Source: an uncultured Helcococcus sp.
GTDB lineage: Bacteria; Bacillota; Clostridia; Tissierellales; Peptoniphilaceae
Direction of reading: 5' to 3'
Assembly: GCA_947253305.1 (NCBI GenBank)
Contig: CAMXYZ010000012.1
Span: 1 to 19,254, forward strand
Length of the DNA: 19,254 bases
The translations under genes and the position numbers were made by a program. The first letter of the stretch is position 1. Each line of letters starts with the position of its first letter. Under the pieces are notes generated by a model. It was not told where the DNA came from, ran no database searches, and worked only from the letters and a program-made list of their open reading frames with translations. Of this stretch, positions 6,652 to 14,363 are shown piece by piece.

Positions 6652-7688
6652 TATTCTATGCTCTCCAATATTTGACTCATAATCTCTTCTTCAATTTTTT
6701 CATTTTCAATTAAATCTAATACAGGTCTAATCTTTGATTCTACGATGATTTTTTTAGCTTCTAATTCATTAAATCCTCTAGTTTTAATATAAAATAGCAT
6801 ATCATTATCTACATGACCAGCTGAAGCTGCATGATTACCAACTATATTATCTTCACGAGCAAGTAATATAGGCACTGCCCAATTTTTAACTGTTGGATCT
6901 AATAGTGTTACGAATTCTTCTTCATTTCCTGTAGATAATGTGCTGCCTTTTTTGAAATCTAAAGTCCCGGAGAATCTTTTCTTTGCATAATCTTTAAGCA
7001 CTCCATTGATTACCATATCCGAGCTTGTCTTTTCGCCTTTATGAGTAATTTCATATGCTAAATCTAGATATCTATTCTCATCAACAAAATAAGCTGTTTT
7101 AATATCAGAATGAGCTTGATTTCCTTTTATATTAACTAAATAATTTGAGTATGAATTTTTTGATCCAATTTCTATGTGTACCAAATCTACACTAGCATTT
7201 TCTTCTAAATCAGTAACCATTGATAAAAATGATTCTGAGGAACTTGAAAGTCTTTGTAATACTATTATTTTTAATTTTGAATTCTTTTCACTTTTAATTT
7301 TAATTAAAGTGTTTCTAAAAGACTCATAATTTTCTGATGACATATAATCTAATAAAATTGTTGCATCAGAATTTTCTTTGACTTCTATACCATGTAAATC
7401 ATATAGATTTTTATTATCCCCATCTAAAACGAAAAACTTTTCTATATGCTCATTTGACTCTAATACATAGAAATCTTCATAATTTCTATTCTTTTCATTA
7501 ATCTCTAATATTTCTTTTGAAACTCCATATTTTAGCTCATCAAAATGATCTCTAAATTCACTTGGCACTAAATTTACTAAATTTCTATTTTTAATTTCAA
7601 TATCGAAATCTTTTAAATCGACCGTTTTACTATTAGACTCTGTGAACCTCCATGTTAATGAAGGTAGTATATTTGCTTTTGTTTTCAT
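6651..7688 (-). CDS. sufD: SufD, Fe-S cluster scaffold subunit
   Basis: SufD pairs with SufB and two SufC subunits in the SUF assembly complex. The 345-residue protein is divergent in its N-terminal half, as is common for SufD, but the C-terminal core is clear: LLAREDNIVGNHAASAGHVD (275-294) followed by DMLFYIKTRG (296-305), which aligns with the beta-helix end and helical tail of the SufB/SufD family. His286 lies in the conserved GNH position. Its AGGAG site overlaps the sufB stop codon and the gap is nine bases. No cysteine appears in the core block, as expected for SufD as opposed to SufB. Confidence 0.9.
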   Translation of the reverse strand: MKTKANILPSLTWRFTESNSKTVDLKDFDIEIKNRNLVNLVPSEFRDHFDELKYGVSKEILEINEKNRNYEDFYVLESNEHIEKFFVLDGDNKNLYDLHGIEVKENSDATILLDYMSSENYESFRNTLIKIKSEKNSKLKIIVLQRLSSSSESFLSMVTDLEENASVDLVHIEIGSKNSYSNYLVNIKGNQAHSDIKTAYFVDENRYLDLAYEITHKGEKTSSDMVINGVLKDYAKKRFSGTLDFKKGSTLSTGNEEEFVTLLDPTVKNWAVPILLAREDNIVGNHAASAGHVDNDMLFYIKTRGFNELEAKKIIVESKIRPVLDLIENEKIEEEIMSQILESIE

Positions 7689-7697
7689 ATTAAGCTC

Positions 7698-9101
7698 CTA
7701 TCCTATTGAGCCTATAAGCTCTAAACTAATTAAATTGTTCATTTCAACAGCGTATTCCATAGGTAATTCCTTTGCAATTGGCTCTGCAAATCCACGGACT
7801 AACATAGCCTTTGCATCTTCTTCAGAAAGACCTCTACTCATTAAATAAAATATTTTTGTATCGTCTATTCTACCTATTTTCGCTTCGTGACCCAAGTCTA
7901 CATCGTCATTTTCAATAATCATAACTGGAATAGTGTCGGAGACAGAATTATTATCTATCATCAAGGACTCACAGTTTACATTCGCTTTAGAACCTTTTGA
8001 ATTTTCTTTAAAATGAACAAGTCCACGATAAATAGCTTCCCCTCCACCTTTTGAAATGGATCTAGCATTTATTGTTGAATAAGTATTTGGAGCCACATGC
8101 TCTGCCTTAGCTCCTGTATCTAGAATCTGTCCATCATTTGCAAATGATATACCTGTGTAATCGGATTTTGCATTTTCTCCAATTAAAACTGATGCTGGAT
8201 AAAGCATGGAAACTCTAGAACCAAAGGAACCTGAAACCCATTCTAAATGAGCATCTTTCCATACAATACCTCTTTTAGTATTTAAGTTGAACATGTTTCT
8301 TGACCAGTTTTCAATTGTTGAATATCTTAAATGTGCCTTTTCTCTTACAAATAGTTCAACAGCTCCAGCGTGAAGATTTATCACATTATATTTTGGAGCG
8401 GAGCATCCTTCAATATAATGAACTGAAGCACCTTCGTCAACATATATAAATGTATGTTCAAATTGACCAGCACCTGGTGCATTCAATCTGAAGTATGATT
8501 GTATAGGTATATCTACATTTACACCTTTTGGTACATATACAAATGAACCACCAGACCATACAGCATAGTGAAGTGCTGAATACTTGTGTAGAGTAGGCTC
8601 AACTGCTTTCCCGAACCATTTTCTTAAAAGTCCAGGATATTTTTGAACAGCTTCATCCATATTTATATAAATTACGCCTAATTCTGTTAAATAATTCTTA
8701 ACATTATGATATACAACTTCTGAATCGTATTGTGCACTAACCCCAGCTAAAGCATCTATCTCAGCTTGAGGAATTCCTAAATCATAAAATGTTTTCTTAA
8801 TATCTTCAGGAAGTCTATCCCATGTATTATATTCTTCAGAATTTGGTTTTACATACAAAGTAATTTCTTCAACATCTAATTCTGATAAATCTGGCCCCCA
8901 AGTAGGATTATCAATTTGATAATATAGTTCTAGACTTTCAATCCTTTTTTCAAGCATCCACTCCGGCTCATTTTTTTCGCTTGAAATTAATCTAACTACT
9001 TCTTCACTAAGACCCTTATCAGATTTTTTCTCATAAATAAATTCGTTCTTTTTATCGAATATCCCTCTATCAATATCAGAAACATAAGTTTTTTTAGCCA
9101 T
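7698..9101 (-). CDS. sufB: SufB, Fe-S cluster scaffold subunit
   Basis: SufB is the scaffold subunit on which nascent Fe-S clusters form, with SufC ATPase and SufD. At 467 residues it has full length. Family blocks are visible in order: NPTWGPDL (65-72), YSALHYAVWSGGSFVYVPKG (174-193), NAPGAGQFEHTFIYVDEGA (207-225) with IEGCSAPKY after it, ENWSRNMFNLNTKRG (264-278), and NVNCESLMIDNNSVSDTIP (374-392) with the conserved Cys377. The tail HEAKIG..LFYLMSRG-type block (405-424) is intact. It begins inside the last codons of sufC (8-base overlap) with a GAGG site in sufC, so the two are translationally coupled. Confidence 0.97.
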   Translation of the reverse strand: MAKKTYVSDIDRGIFDKKNEFIYEKKSDKGLSEEVVRLISSEKNEPEWMLEKRIESLELYYQIDNPTWGPDLSELDVEEITLYVKPNSEEYNTWDRLPEDIKKTFYDLGIPQAEIDALAGVSAQYDSEVVYHNVKNYLTELGVIYINMDEAVQKYPGLLRKWFGKAVEPTLHKYSALHYAVWSGGSFVYVPKGVNVDIPIQSYFRLNAPGAGQFEHTFIYVDEGASVHYIEGCSAPKYNVINLHAGAVELFVREKAHLRYSTIENWSRNMFNLNTKRGIVWKDAHLEWVSGSFGSRVSMLYPASVLIGENAKSDYTGISFANDGQILDTGAKAEHVAPNTYSTINARSISKGGGEAIYRGLVHFKENSKGSKANVNCESLMIDNNSVSDTIPVMIIENDDVDLGHEAKIGRIDDTKIFYLMSRGLSEEDAKAMLVRGFAEPIAKELPMEYAVEMNNLISLELIGSIG

Positions 9102-9837
9102 TCATTACCTCGTCTCTAATCTTTTTATATCCGAATTCTTCAATTTCATCAATTAAGCTTGCATCTGAAGATTTAACAATCTTACCATCAATCATTACAT
9201 GAACTTTATCTGGTTTAATTGATTCAAGTATTGAGCTATGGTGAGTAATAATTAGAGCAGATTTATCTTCATTTAAGAAATCTTTCACTTCTTTAGATAC
9301 AGTTTTTGTAGCATCTACATCAAGCCCTGAGTCTGTCTCGTCAAGAATTATTAATTTTGGATTAAGAACTTTCATTTGTAATATCTCATTTTTCTTCTTT
9401 TCTCCACCAGAAAATCCTACATTCACATATCTATCAGCATATGATGGATCAAATCCAATATCTTCTAGTTCTTTTCTAAGACCTCTTCTAAATTCTAATA
9501 GATTTGGTTTTTCACCTGTTATTTCAATTTGTGCAGTTCTCAATAAGTTTTCTACGCTAACTCCTTCAATCTCTTCAGGATTTTGGAATGATAAGAATAT
9601 TCCTAATTTAGCTCTTTTATCTGTTGATAGTTCTGAAATATCTTCTCCTTCGAACTCTATAGTACCTTCTGTAACTTCATAATCTGGATGATCCATAATT
9701 ACCTTAGTTAGTGTAGATTTACCTGAACCGTTAGGTCCCATAATTACATGAACCTCACCTTTTCCGATAGATAAATCTATACCTTTTAATATCTCTTTAT
9801 CTTCTACGCTAGCGTGAAGATTATTTATTTTTAACAT
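9094..9837 (-). CDS. sufC: SufC, ABC-type ATPase of the SUF complex
   Basis: SufC is a soluble ABC ATPase whose ATP hydrolysis drives rearrangement of SufBD during cluster assembly. The 247 residues hold Walker A GPNGSGKST (34-42), a Q-loop in SFQNPEEIEGVS (83-94), the SufC-type signature GFSGGEKKKNEILQM (141-155), Walker B LIILDETDSGLD (162-173) and an H-loop at His199/His200. The DETDSGLD and SGGEKKK variants separate SufC from transporter ATPases. It is the first suf gene, preceded by an unusually strong GGGGAGG site. A 13-base palindrome lies 28 bases upstream (9865-9877). I find no convincing -35/-10 pair in the 60-base gap, so readthrough from the upstream gene is possible. Confidence 0.97.
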   Translation of the reverse strand: MLKINNLHASVEDKEILKGIDLSIGKGEVHVIMGPNGSGKSTLTKVIMDHPDYEVTEGTIEFEGEDISELSTDKRAKLGIFLSFQNPEEIEGVSVENLLRTAQIEITGEKPNLLEFRRGLRKELEDIGFDPSYADRYVNVGFSGGEKKKNEILQMKVLNPKLIILDETDSGLDVDATKTVSKEVKDFLNEDKSALIITHHSSILESIKPDKVHVMIDGKIVKSSDASLIDEIEEFGYKKIRDEVMNG

Positions 9838-9864
9838 ATTGCCTCCCCTAAATAAGTTAAACTC

Positions 9865-9877
9865 TACTAAATTAGTA
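9865..9877. promoter_or_regulatory. 13-base palindrome upstream of sufC, possible operator
   Basis: TACTAA (9865-9870) and TTAGTA (9872-9877) form a perfect inverted repeat about one central base. It is in the only sizeable gap before sufC, between the unknown gene and the sufC ribosome-binding site. It resembles a small repressor site, but AT-rich palindromes of this size can arise by chance and no regulator gene is adjacent. Confidence 0.25.
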
Positions 9878-9897
9878 TGAATTAAAGTTAAAAAATT

Positions 9898-10620
9898 CTA
9901 TGATAAGAATCCTTCATTTTTATATAATTGAAGATATAGTGTTTGAATTGCGTTTAATGAAGCCTTTGAAAGTTTTAAATCTTTTTCCATTTCTTTATGC
10001 TTTTCATCAACATCTTCTTTTGAATTAAATACTTTTTTAAGATTATTTGGGAAATAATCTTCTAATTCAATTAATTTATCTTTTTCCTGATAAAATAATT
10101 CTTTATAGAAATTATCATTATTATCTAATTTTCGAACTCTTAGCTTTTCAGTTCGTTCGTAAGTGCTTTCGACTATATCTATATTTCCATCTTCTAAATT
10201 ATCAATAAACTCCTCCCAAATATTATATGCAATTTTAGACGCATTAATATTTGGATCTGATTTTTCAACAATAAATCTAATTTTATCTAATGTTTCTTTA
10301 CCTATATATTCTTTAGATTTTTTTAGATTTTGATCATTAAGTTTTTTTCTAGATTTAAGTCTTTCTATTCGATAATACAGATCATAATAATCTATATATG
10401 ATTGTACATCTCCCATATTACTTACATATTTTTCATCTTGAAATATAAAATGATCTGAGATTTTTGAATCTATAACAAGATAATCATAAATATATTGCAT
10501 TCTCTGAATCTCAGAGTCAGCAAATTCTTTTATATATTTTTCTTCATAAAGTCTAGCTTCAAAATATTTATTATAAATATATTGAGCATGAACATTAATA
10601 TATTTTTCTTTAAAACTCAT
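9898..10620 (-). CDS. Unrecognised tyrosine-rich helical protein, start moved to 10620
   Basis: I do not recognise this protein. Using the ATG at 10618-10620 it has 240 residues, starting MSFKEKYINVHAQ. That start has GGAG six bases upstream, while the ATG 54 bases further out (10674) would overlap the acyltransferase gene and has no good site. It has no signal peptide and no membrane segment. It is highly charged and likely all-helical. It has about 23 tyrosines (nearly 10%), mostly in the first 90 residues in patterns such as DYYDLYYR, no cysteine and one tryptophan. Residues about 205-225 look like a short coiled coil. An extended -10 promoter lies just upstream (10640-10648). The suf operon follows after 60 bases with no visible terminator, so co-transcription is possible. 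Lack of cysteine argues against direct cluster binding through thiolates. Confidence 0.75.
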   Translation of the reverse strand: MSFKEKYINVHAQYIYNKYFEARLYEEKYIKEFADSEIQRMQYIYDYLVIDSKISDHFIFQDEKYVSNMGDVQSYIDYYDLYYRIERLKSRKKLNDQNLKKSKEYIGKETLDKIRFIVEKSDPNINASKIAYNIWEEFIDNLEDGNIDIVESTYERTEKLRVRKLDNNDNFYKELFYQEKDKLIELEDYFPNNLKKVFNSKEDVDEKHKEMEKDLKLSKASLNAIQTLYLQLYKNEGFLS

Positions 10621-10639
10621 AATAAACTCCATAAGATTG

Positions 10640-10648
10640 ATTATAACA
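10640..10648 (-). promoter_or_regulatory. Extended -10 promoter for the unknown gene (and perhaps suf)
   Basis: On the minus strand TGTTATAAT (10640-10648) is an exact extended -10, 20 bases upstream of the chosen start at 10620. No -35 box lies at 16-18 bases; a TTGATA at 10669-10674 is too far at 23. If active, transcription starts just before the GGAG site, which supports the shorter start. Confidence 0.5.
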
Positions 10649-10663
10649 TATTTATTAATATTA

Positions 10664-12469
10664 TTATTTATCAATACTTTCTAAAATTAGTTTGATTATT
10701 GCATCCACTCCTTCAGTAAGTAAATGTGTTCCGTCAGAAGCTAAATATTCCGGATGATTTTTCGCTACACTATACCAATCAATTAAATGTATATCTTCAT
10801 GCTCTTGAGCATATTCACTTAATAGAGTATTAACCCTCTTTTCCCAAGCATCTGGAATCTTTACATTAATAAAATATTTTTGTGATTTTGGATAGTAATC
10901 TACCAATTCATCTAAATCTTCTTTTGTAAATATACCATTAGAACCGAGCATAAATATTATAGCTGTATCTTTTGAATCATATTTCTTGTATTTTTCAGAT
11001 GTTTCAGCACTATTATATAATTGACGGCTAACTACAGCATCAACTACAGTATTTGGATACATTGAAATTAATCTTTCACCAGGATAAATGCCGGTTGAAT
11101 CACCAATCAATACTATTTGTTTAACATTTGATAATGGCTTAATAACCTCTTCTTCCTTTTCTGTTTCTTCATTAATTTCTTTATTAGTTTCTTTACCTTT
11201 TTCTTGATTTGTCTCTTTTACTCGTTCTTCATTTATCTTATTATTATCCGTTATTAAATTTTCTTCCATATCTATATCTCTCGATGTATCTACAAATACT
11301 TCAGATATATATGGCATAGCATAACCAATATTACCCATTAAAAATATAATTAAAAATGGATATATAAGTGGACTTCTTAATAAGAATATCCAACCTCTTT
11401 TCTCAATTGTGTTCTTAAATCCATCTTTATTTACAGGCTTTTCTATAAATCTATATGATAAAAATGAGATTATCATTGTAACAACAATTCTTATTATTGA
11501 ATACAGTAAGGATGGAGAAGCCAATTCACTAGGAAACTTACTTAAAACTATAATTGGATAATGCCATAAATATATACCATAGGATATTTTACCTGGGAAT
11601 AATAAAAATCTCAATCTACTAAAAATTATTGAAAATATATTACTATTAGATCCAATAGTCAATAATAATACTATTGAATTAATTGTGAACAACAAAAATC
11701 CAAATCTATATATCCACATATCAACTTCTGTAATTTTTAAACATAATAAAATAAATAATGCTAAGCTTACAATTCCTACTCCATTGATTGCAAGCTTTTG
11801 ATTGAAATTAGTCTTTTTTTGTAATTCTGTAATTGGATAGATGAAATATGTCAATACTCCTGCAATAACTGTATAAATTCTAGTATCTGTACCGTAATAA
11901 ACTCTAGATACATTTGAAGGGTCAAAAAGAACTTGTTGAAGTGTAAAACTAGTAATTCCCATGAGTATCATTAAAATCACGAACATATTATATTTTTTAA
12001 TATTAATTTGAATAAATATCTTAAATAATATGGTGATTATTATACTTGATTGTACGAGTACCGAAATATACCACAAATGTTTGAACGGATTTACTATAAA
12101 GCTATCAAAATATCCAATCTTATTAAATATTAAACTCCAATTTGTCAAGAATAATAAGCTAGAAGAACCATCTAAATGTGATGCATTTAATACTTTATAA
12201 TTAAATAAAGTAATTGCAATCATAACAAAAAACACCATCACAAATAATGCAGGCCATAATTGGCTAATTCGTTTTGCAATGATTTCTTTTAAACTTTTAT
12301 CTCTATTTTTAATTAAAGAATGCGCCAATAAATATCCTGAGATAACTAAGAATAAATCTACTCCTATAAATCCTCCAGATAATAGATGGACATTAATGTG
12401 ATATATTACTATAGCGATTATCGCTAATGTCTTTAAAAAGTCTATTCCAAATAATCTATTACTTCTCAT
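10664..12469 (-). CDS. OatA-like membrane O-acetyltransferase (acyltransferase 3 plus SGNH domain)
   Basis: This 601-residue protein probably transfers acetyl groups across the membrane onto wall polysaccharide, as OatA does on MurNAc to give lysozyme resistance. Residues about 5-390 form the multi-spanning acyltransferase 3 domain: GIDFLKTLAI (8-17), conserved His24 in VIYHIN, GVDLFLVISGYLL (36-48), LWHYP (301-305) and SYRFIEKP (338-345). Residues about 400-445 are an acidic Lys/Glu/Thr/Asn linker with repeated KETN-like units. The extracellular SGNH domain holds LIGDSTG (Ser458), MLGSNG (Asn511) and the catalytic pair SDGTH (Asp579, His582). An AAGGGGAT site precedes the start. The domain order matches OatA/YrhL; the acceptor could be another wall polymer. 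Confidence 0.9.
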   Translation of the reverse strand: MRSNRLFGIDFLKTLAIIAIVIYHINVHLLSGGFIGVDLFLVISGYLLAHSLIKNRDKSLKEIIAKRISQLWPALFVMVFFVMIAITLFNYKVLNASHLDGSSSLLFLTNWSLIFNKIGYFDSFIVNPFKHLWYISVLVQSSIIITILFKIFIQINIKKYNMFVILMILMGITSFTLQQVLFDPSNVSRVYYGTDTRIYTVIAGVLTYFIYPITELQKKTNFNQKLAINGVGIVSLALFILLCLKITEVDMWIYRFGFLLFTINSIVLLLTIGSNSNIFSIIFSRLRFLLFPGKISYGIYLWHYPIIVLSKFPSELASPSLLYSIIRIVVTMIISFLSYRFIEKPVNKDGFKNTIEKRGWIFLLRSPLIYPFLIIFLMGNIGYAMPYISEVFVDTSRDIDMEENLITDNNKINEERVKETNQEKGKETNKEINEETEKEEEVIKPLSNVKQIVLIGDSTGIYPGERLISMYPNTVVDAVVSRQLYNSAETSEKYKKYDSKDTAIIFMLGSNGIFTKEDLDELVDYYPKSQKYFINVKIPDAWEKRVNTLLSEYAQEHEDIHLIDWYSVAKNHPEYLASDGTHLLTEGVDAIIKLILESIDK

Positions 12470-12491
12470 ACTATCCCCTTCTATATAGTAT

Positions 12492-12500
12492 ATTCTAACA
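12492..12500 (-). promoter_or_regulatory. Possible extended -10 promoter for the O-acetyltransferase
   Basis: TGTTAGAAT on the minus strand (12492-12500) lies 22 bases upstream of the ATG, just before the AAGGGGAT site. No clear -35 accompanies it. Confidence 0.4.
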
Positions 12501-12536
12501 TATAATTAATTGAATTAAATACTATTTAAATCTAAT

Positions 12537-12577
12537 TTGCAATAAAACAATACTTTTCATATAATTATTGATATAAT
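12537..12577 (+). promoter_or_regulatory. Promoter(s) for the Asp23 gene
   Basis: TTGCAA (12537-12542) and TATAAT (12560-12565) are exactly 17 bases apart, a near-consensus vegetative promoter. A second exact extended -10, TGATATAAT (12569-12577), lies just downstream. Either could drive the gene at 12630. Confidence 0.65.
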
Positions 12578-12629
12578 ATAATATATAAATATAAAATGAA
12601 TATGAAAATAATTATGTAAGGAGACGATT

Positions 12630-12953
12630 ATGACAGGATTTAAAAATGGATCAGTAAAAATATCTGATGATCTTATCGATCAACTAATTGCTGAAACTGC
12701 ACTAACTGTAGAAGGTGTAATTTATGTAATAGGATATAAGAATAATAAAATTGAAAAAAATAGAAAAGATGGAATTGTTAGTGTTGTAGATAACAATAAT
12801 AATATTAAAATTGCACTAAGTGTAATTGTTGATGATGGTATAGATCTATATGATACAGCTAATTTAGTTCAAAAAACAATTAAAGAACAAATTCATACAA
12901 TGCTTGGTTTCAATGTACAAGAAGTAAATGTATTTGTAAAAAGTACAAAATAA
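12630..12953 (+). CDS. Asp23/Gls24 family envelope stress protein
   Basis: This is a 107-residue member of the Asp23 (DUF322) family, abundant membrane-associated proteins linked to cell-envelope stress in Gram-positives. The opening GSVKISDDLIDQLIAETALTVEGV (7-30) is the classic family start, and the closing LGFNVQEVNVFVKS matches the usual VNVHVxG-like end strand. It has no membrane segment of its own; in Staphylococcus a separate AmaP protein anchors Asp23, and none is seen here. The gene is alone between its own promoter and a strong terminator, with AAGGAGA upstream of the start. Placement next to the O-acetyltransferase fits an envelope function, but that is inference. Confidence 0.9.
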   Translation: MTGFKNGSVKISDDLIDQLIAETALTVEGVIYVIGYKNNKIEKNRKDGIVSVVDNNNNIKIALSVIVDDGIDLYDTANLVQKTIKEQIHTMLGFNVQEVNVFVKSTK

Positions 12954-12960
12954 TTAATTT

Positions 12961-13015
12961 AGGCACTTACTACTCGAAATGATTAAATTTAATCGAGTAA
13001 ATAAGTGCCTTTTTT
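12961..13015 (+). terminator. Intrinsic terminator, two-part stem
   Basis: AGGCACTTA (12961-12969) pairs with TAAGTGCCT (13002-13010), and an inner stem TACTCGA (12971-12977) with TCGAGTA (12993-12999) stacks inside it. A T-run (13010-13015) follows on the plus strand. It ends the Asp23 transcript and may also help end the convergent operon, although the minus-strand T-run is weaker. Confidence 0.85.
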
Positions 13016-13021
13016 GTAAAA

Positions 13022-13306
13022 TTACATCAATGGAAATGCCATCATCGATATACCAATAATTGCAAGTATAATGGCTAGAACTAAATCTTTTTTTGTATTA
13101 TTATTTTTATAATAAATATATTGACTAATCCCCTTCAATACGAATACTCCCCCTAGTAAAAAATAGGAGTAATAATAAGAATCTTTTTTAGTTAATTCAT
13201 ATAATAAAGATCCTATTGTAATTAATAATACGAAATTAATCACCTTAATAAATATCAAATGCGATTTAGTCACTATTCTCTGCTGAGGATTGTTGTTCTC
13301 TATCAT
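13022..13306 (-). CDS. Small membrane protein, unknown function
   Basis: A 94-residue protein with no family I recognise. The start at 13306 (MIENNNPQQ) is chosen because TTGGAG lies six to seven bases before it; an ATG six codons earlier (13324) has no ribosome-binding site. After a polar N-terminus there are three likely membrane segments: roughly residues 17-36, 46-62 and 75-92. The first loop contains KKDSYYYSY and the second a lysine/asparagine-rich turn, which suggests cytosolic positive charges. It is the last gene of the yqhQ-prmC-prfA-fni run, 24 bases after the fni stop, so it is probably co-transcribed. Confidence 0.65.
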   Translation of the reverse strand: MIENNNPQQRIVTKSHLIFIKVINFVLLITIGSLLYELTKKDSYYYSYFLLGGVFVLKGISQYIYYKNNNTKKDLVLAIILAIIGISMMAFPLM

Positions 13307-13330
13307 TGTATACTCCAATTCCATTCAAAA

Positions 13331-14347
13331 TTATTTTTCCATCAATTCTTTTAATTTCCCGATAATTTTATAATCAACTTTCTTTAATTCTTCAATATTT
13401 TTTACACCTAATAAAAACATAACTATTTTAGTCTTATACATTAAGTCTTCAATATATTTTTTAGCTTGTTCATAACCACCATGTAATAAATATCTTAATA
13501 ATTCTCCAGATACACCTACATAGTCTGCACCAATAATAATTGACTTCGCAACTTCAAGTCCTGTTTTTATACCGCCTGAAGAAATTATTTTAATATCTTT
13601 ACTTACTTCTCTCGCATCCAATATGGATTTAGCTGTAGGAATGCCCCAATTGTATAATTCAGAAAAATCATTTCTATAATTTCTTAGATTTTCCATTTCA
13701 ATGAAATTTGTTCCACCATAACCGGAAACATCTATATTTTTAACTCCAGCATTAACCAGTTTTTTTATTGTGGCCTTATTCATGCCCATGCCTTTTTCTT
13801 TAACTATGACTTTATCACCGTATTCTTTAACAATTTCTTCGATATTTTCTAAAACTCCAGTAAAATCTTTATTCCCATCATAGCTTACAGCTTCTTGGGC
13901 CGGATTAAGATATAAGCATATTCCCTTACTATGAATTTTATCCATAGCTTTTTTAACATCTTCTTTTTTAGCTCTTGCACTCAAATTAGAAAGAATAATT
14001 GTATTCTCATTAATATCATCATTCATATCCCCTAGAAAAAATAGAGATAATTCCTCATCATCTATTTCTTCTTCCTGTGAACCAACTCCAAGAACAATGT
14101 CTAATTCATGAGCTAAAGTAAATAAAATTTCGTTTATTTCTAATCCCTTTTCTGTCCCACCTGTCATAGAATTTATTATTAAAGGAAATGAAATCTTCTT
14201 GCCTAGAAATTCAACACTTGTATCTATATCGTCAAAATTAATTTCTGGCAAGGAATTATATTCTATATAGATATCATCAAATAAATTATCACCTGTTGTA
14301 TTTAATATTAGAGAATTATCAATGTATAAATCCTTTTTATTACTCAT
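13331..14347 (-). CDS. fni: Type 2 isopentenyl-diphosphate isomerase homologue (divergent)
   Basis: Fni is an FMN- and NAD(P)H-dependent enzyme that interconverts isopentenyl and dimethylallyl diphosphate, usually needed with the mevalonate pathway. This 338-residue protein has the family's TIM-barrel blocks: INSMTGG (58-64), GVGSQ (87-91), LNPAQEA (147-153) with Gln151 and Glu152 in the catalytic Gln/metal-binding Glu positions, IVKEKGMGM (181-189), DVSGYGGTNF (206-215) and SSGGI (256-260). Two spots differ from the family as I remember it: the N-terminal Arg-Lys...His block reads KKDLYI, and the His of the HLNxxQE motif is Tyr146. It may be a diverged isomerase or a related FMN enzyme. It lies 16 bases after prfA with AAGGGGAA upstream. 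No other mevalonate gene is in the window. Confidence 0.78.
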   Translation of the reverse strand: MSNKKDLYIDNSLILNTTGDNLFDDIYIEYNSLPEINFDDIDTSVEFLGKKISFPLIINSMTGGTEKGLEINEILFTLAHELDIVLGVGSQEEEIDDEELSLFFLGDMNDDINENTIILSNLSARAKKEDVKKAMDKIHSKGICLYLNPAQEAVSYDGNKDFTGVLENIEEIVKEYGDKVIVKEKGMGMNKATIKKLVNAGVKNIDVSGYGGTNFIEMENLRNYRNDFSELYNWGIPTAKSILDAREVSKDIKIISSGGIKTGLEVAKSIIIGADYVGVSGELLRYLLHGGYEQAKKYIEDLMYKTKIVMFLLGVKNIEELKKVDYKIIGKLKELMEK

Positions 14348-14363
14348 GGATTCCCCTTTTCTT

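Noticed and set aside
10621..10674. Longer N-terminus (18 extra residues) for the unknown protein
   Set aside because: The upstream ATG overlaps the acyltransferase gene, lacks a ribosome-binding site and precedes the apparent promoter, while the ATG at 10620 has GGAG at good spacing.
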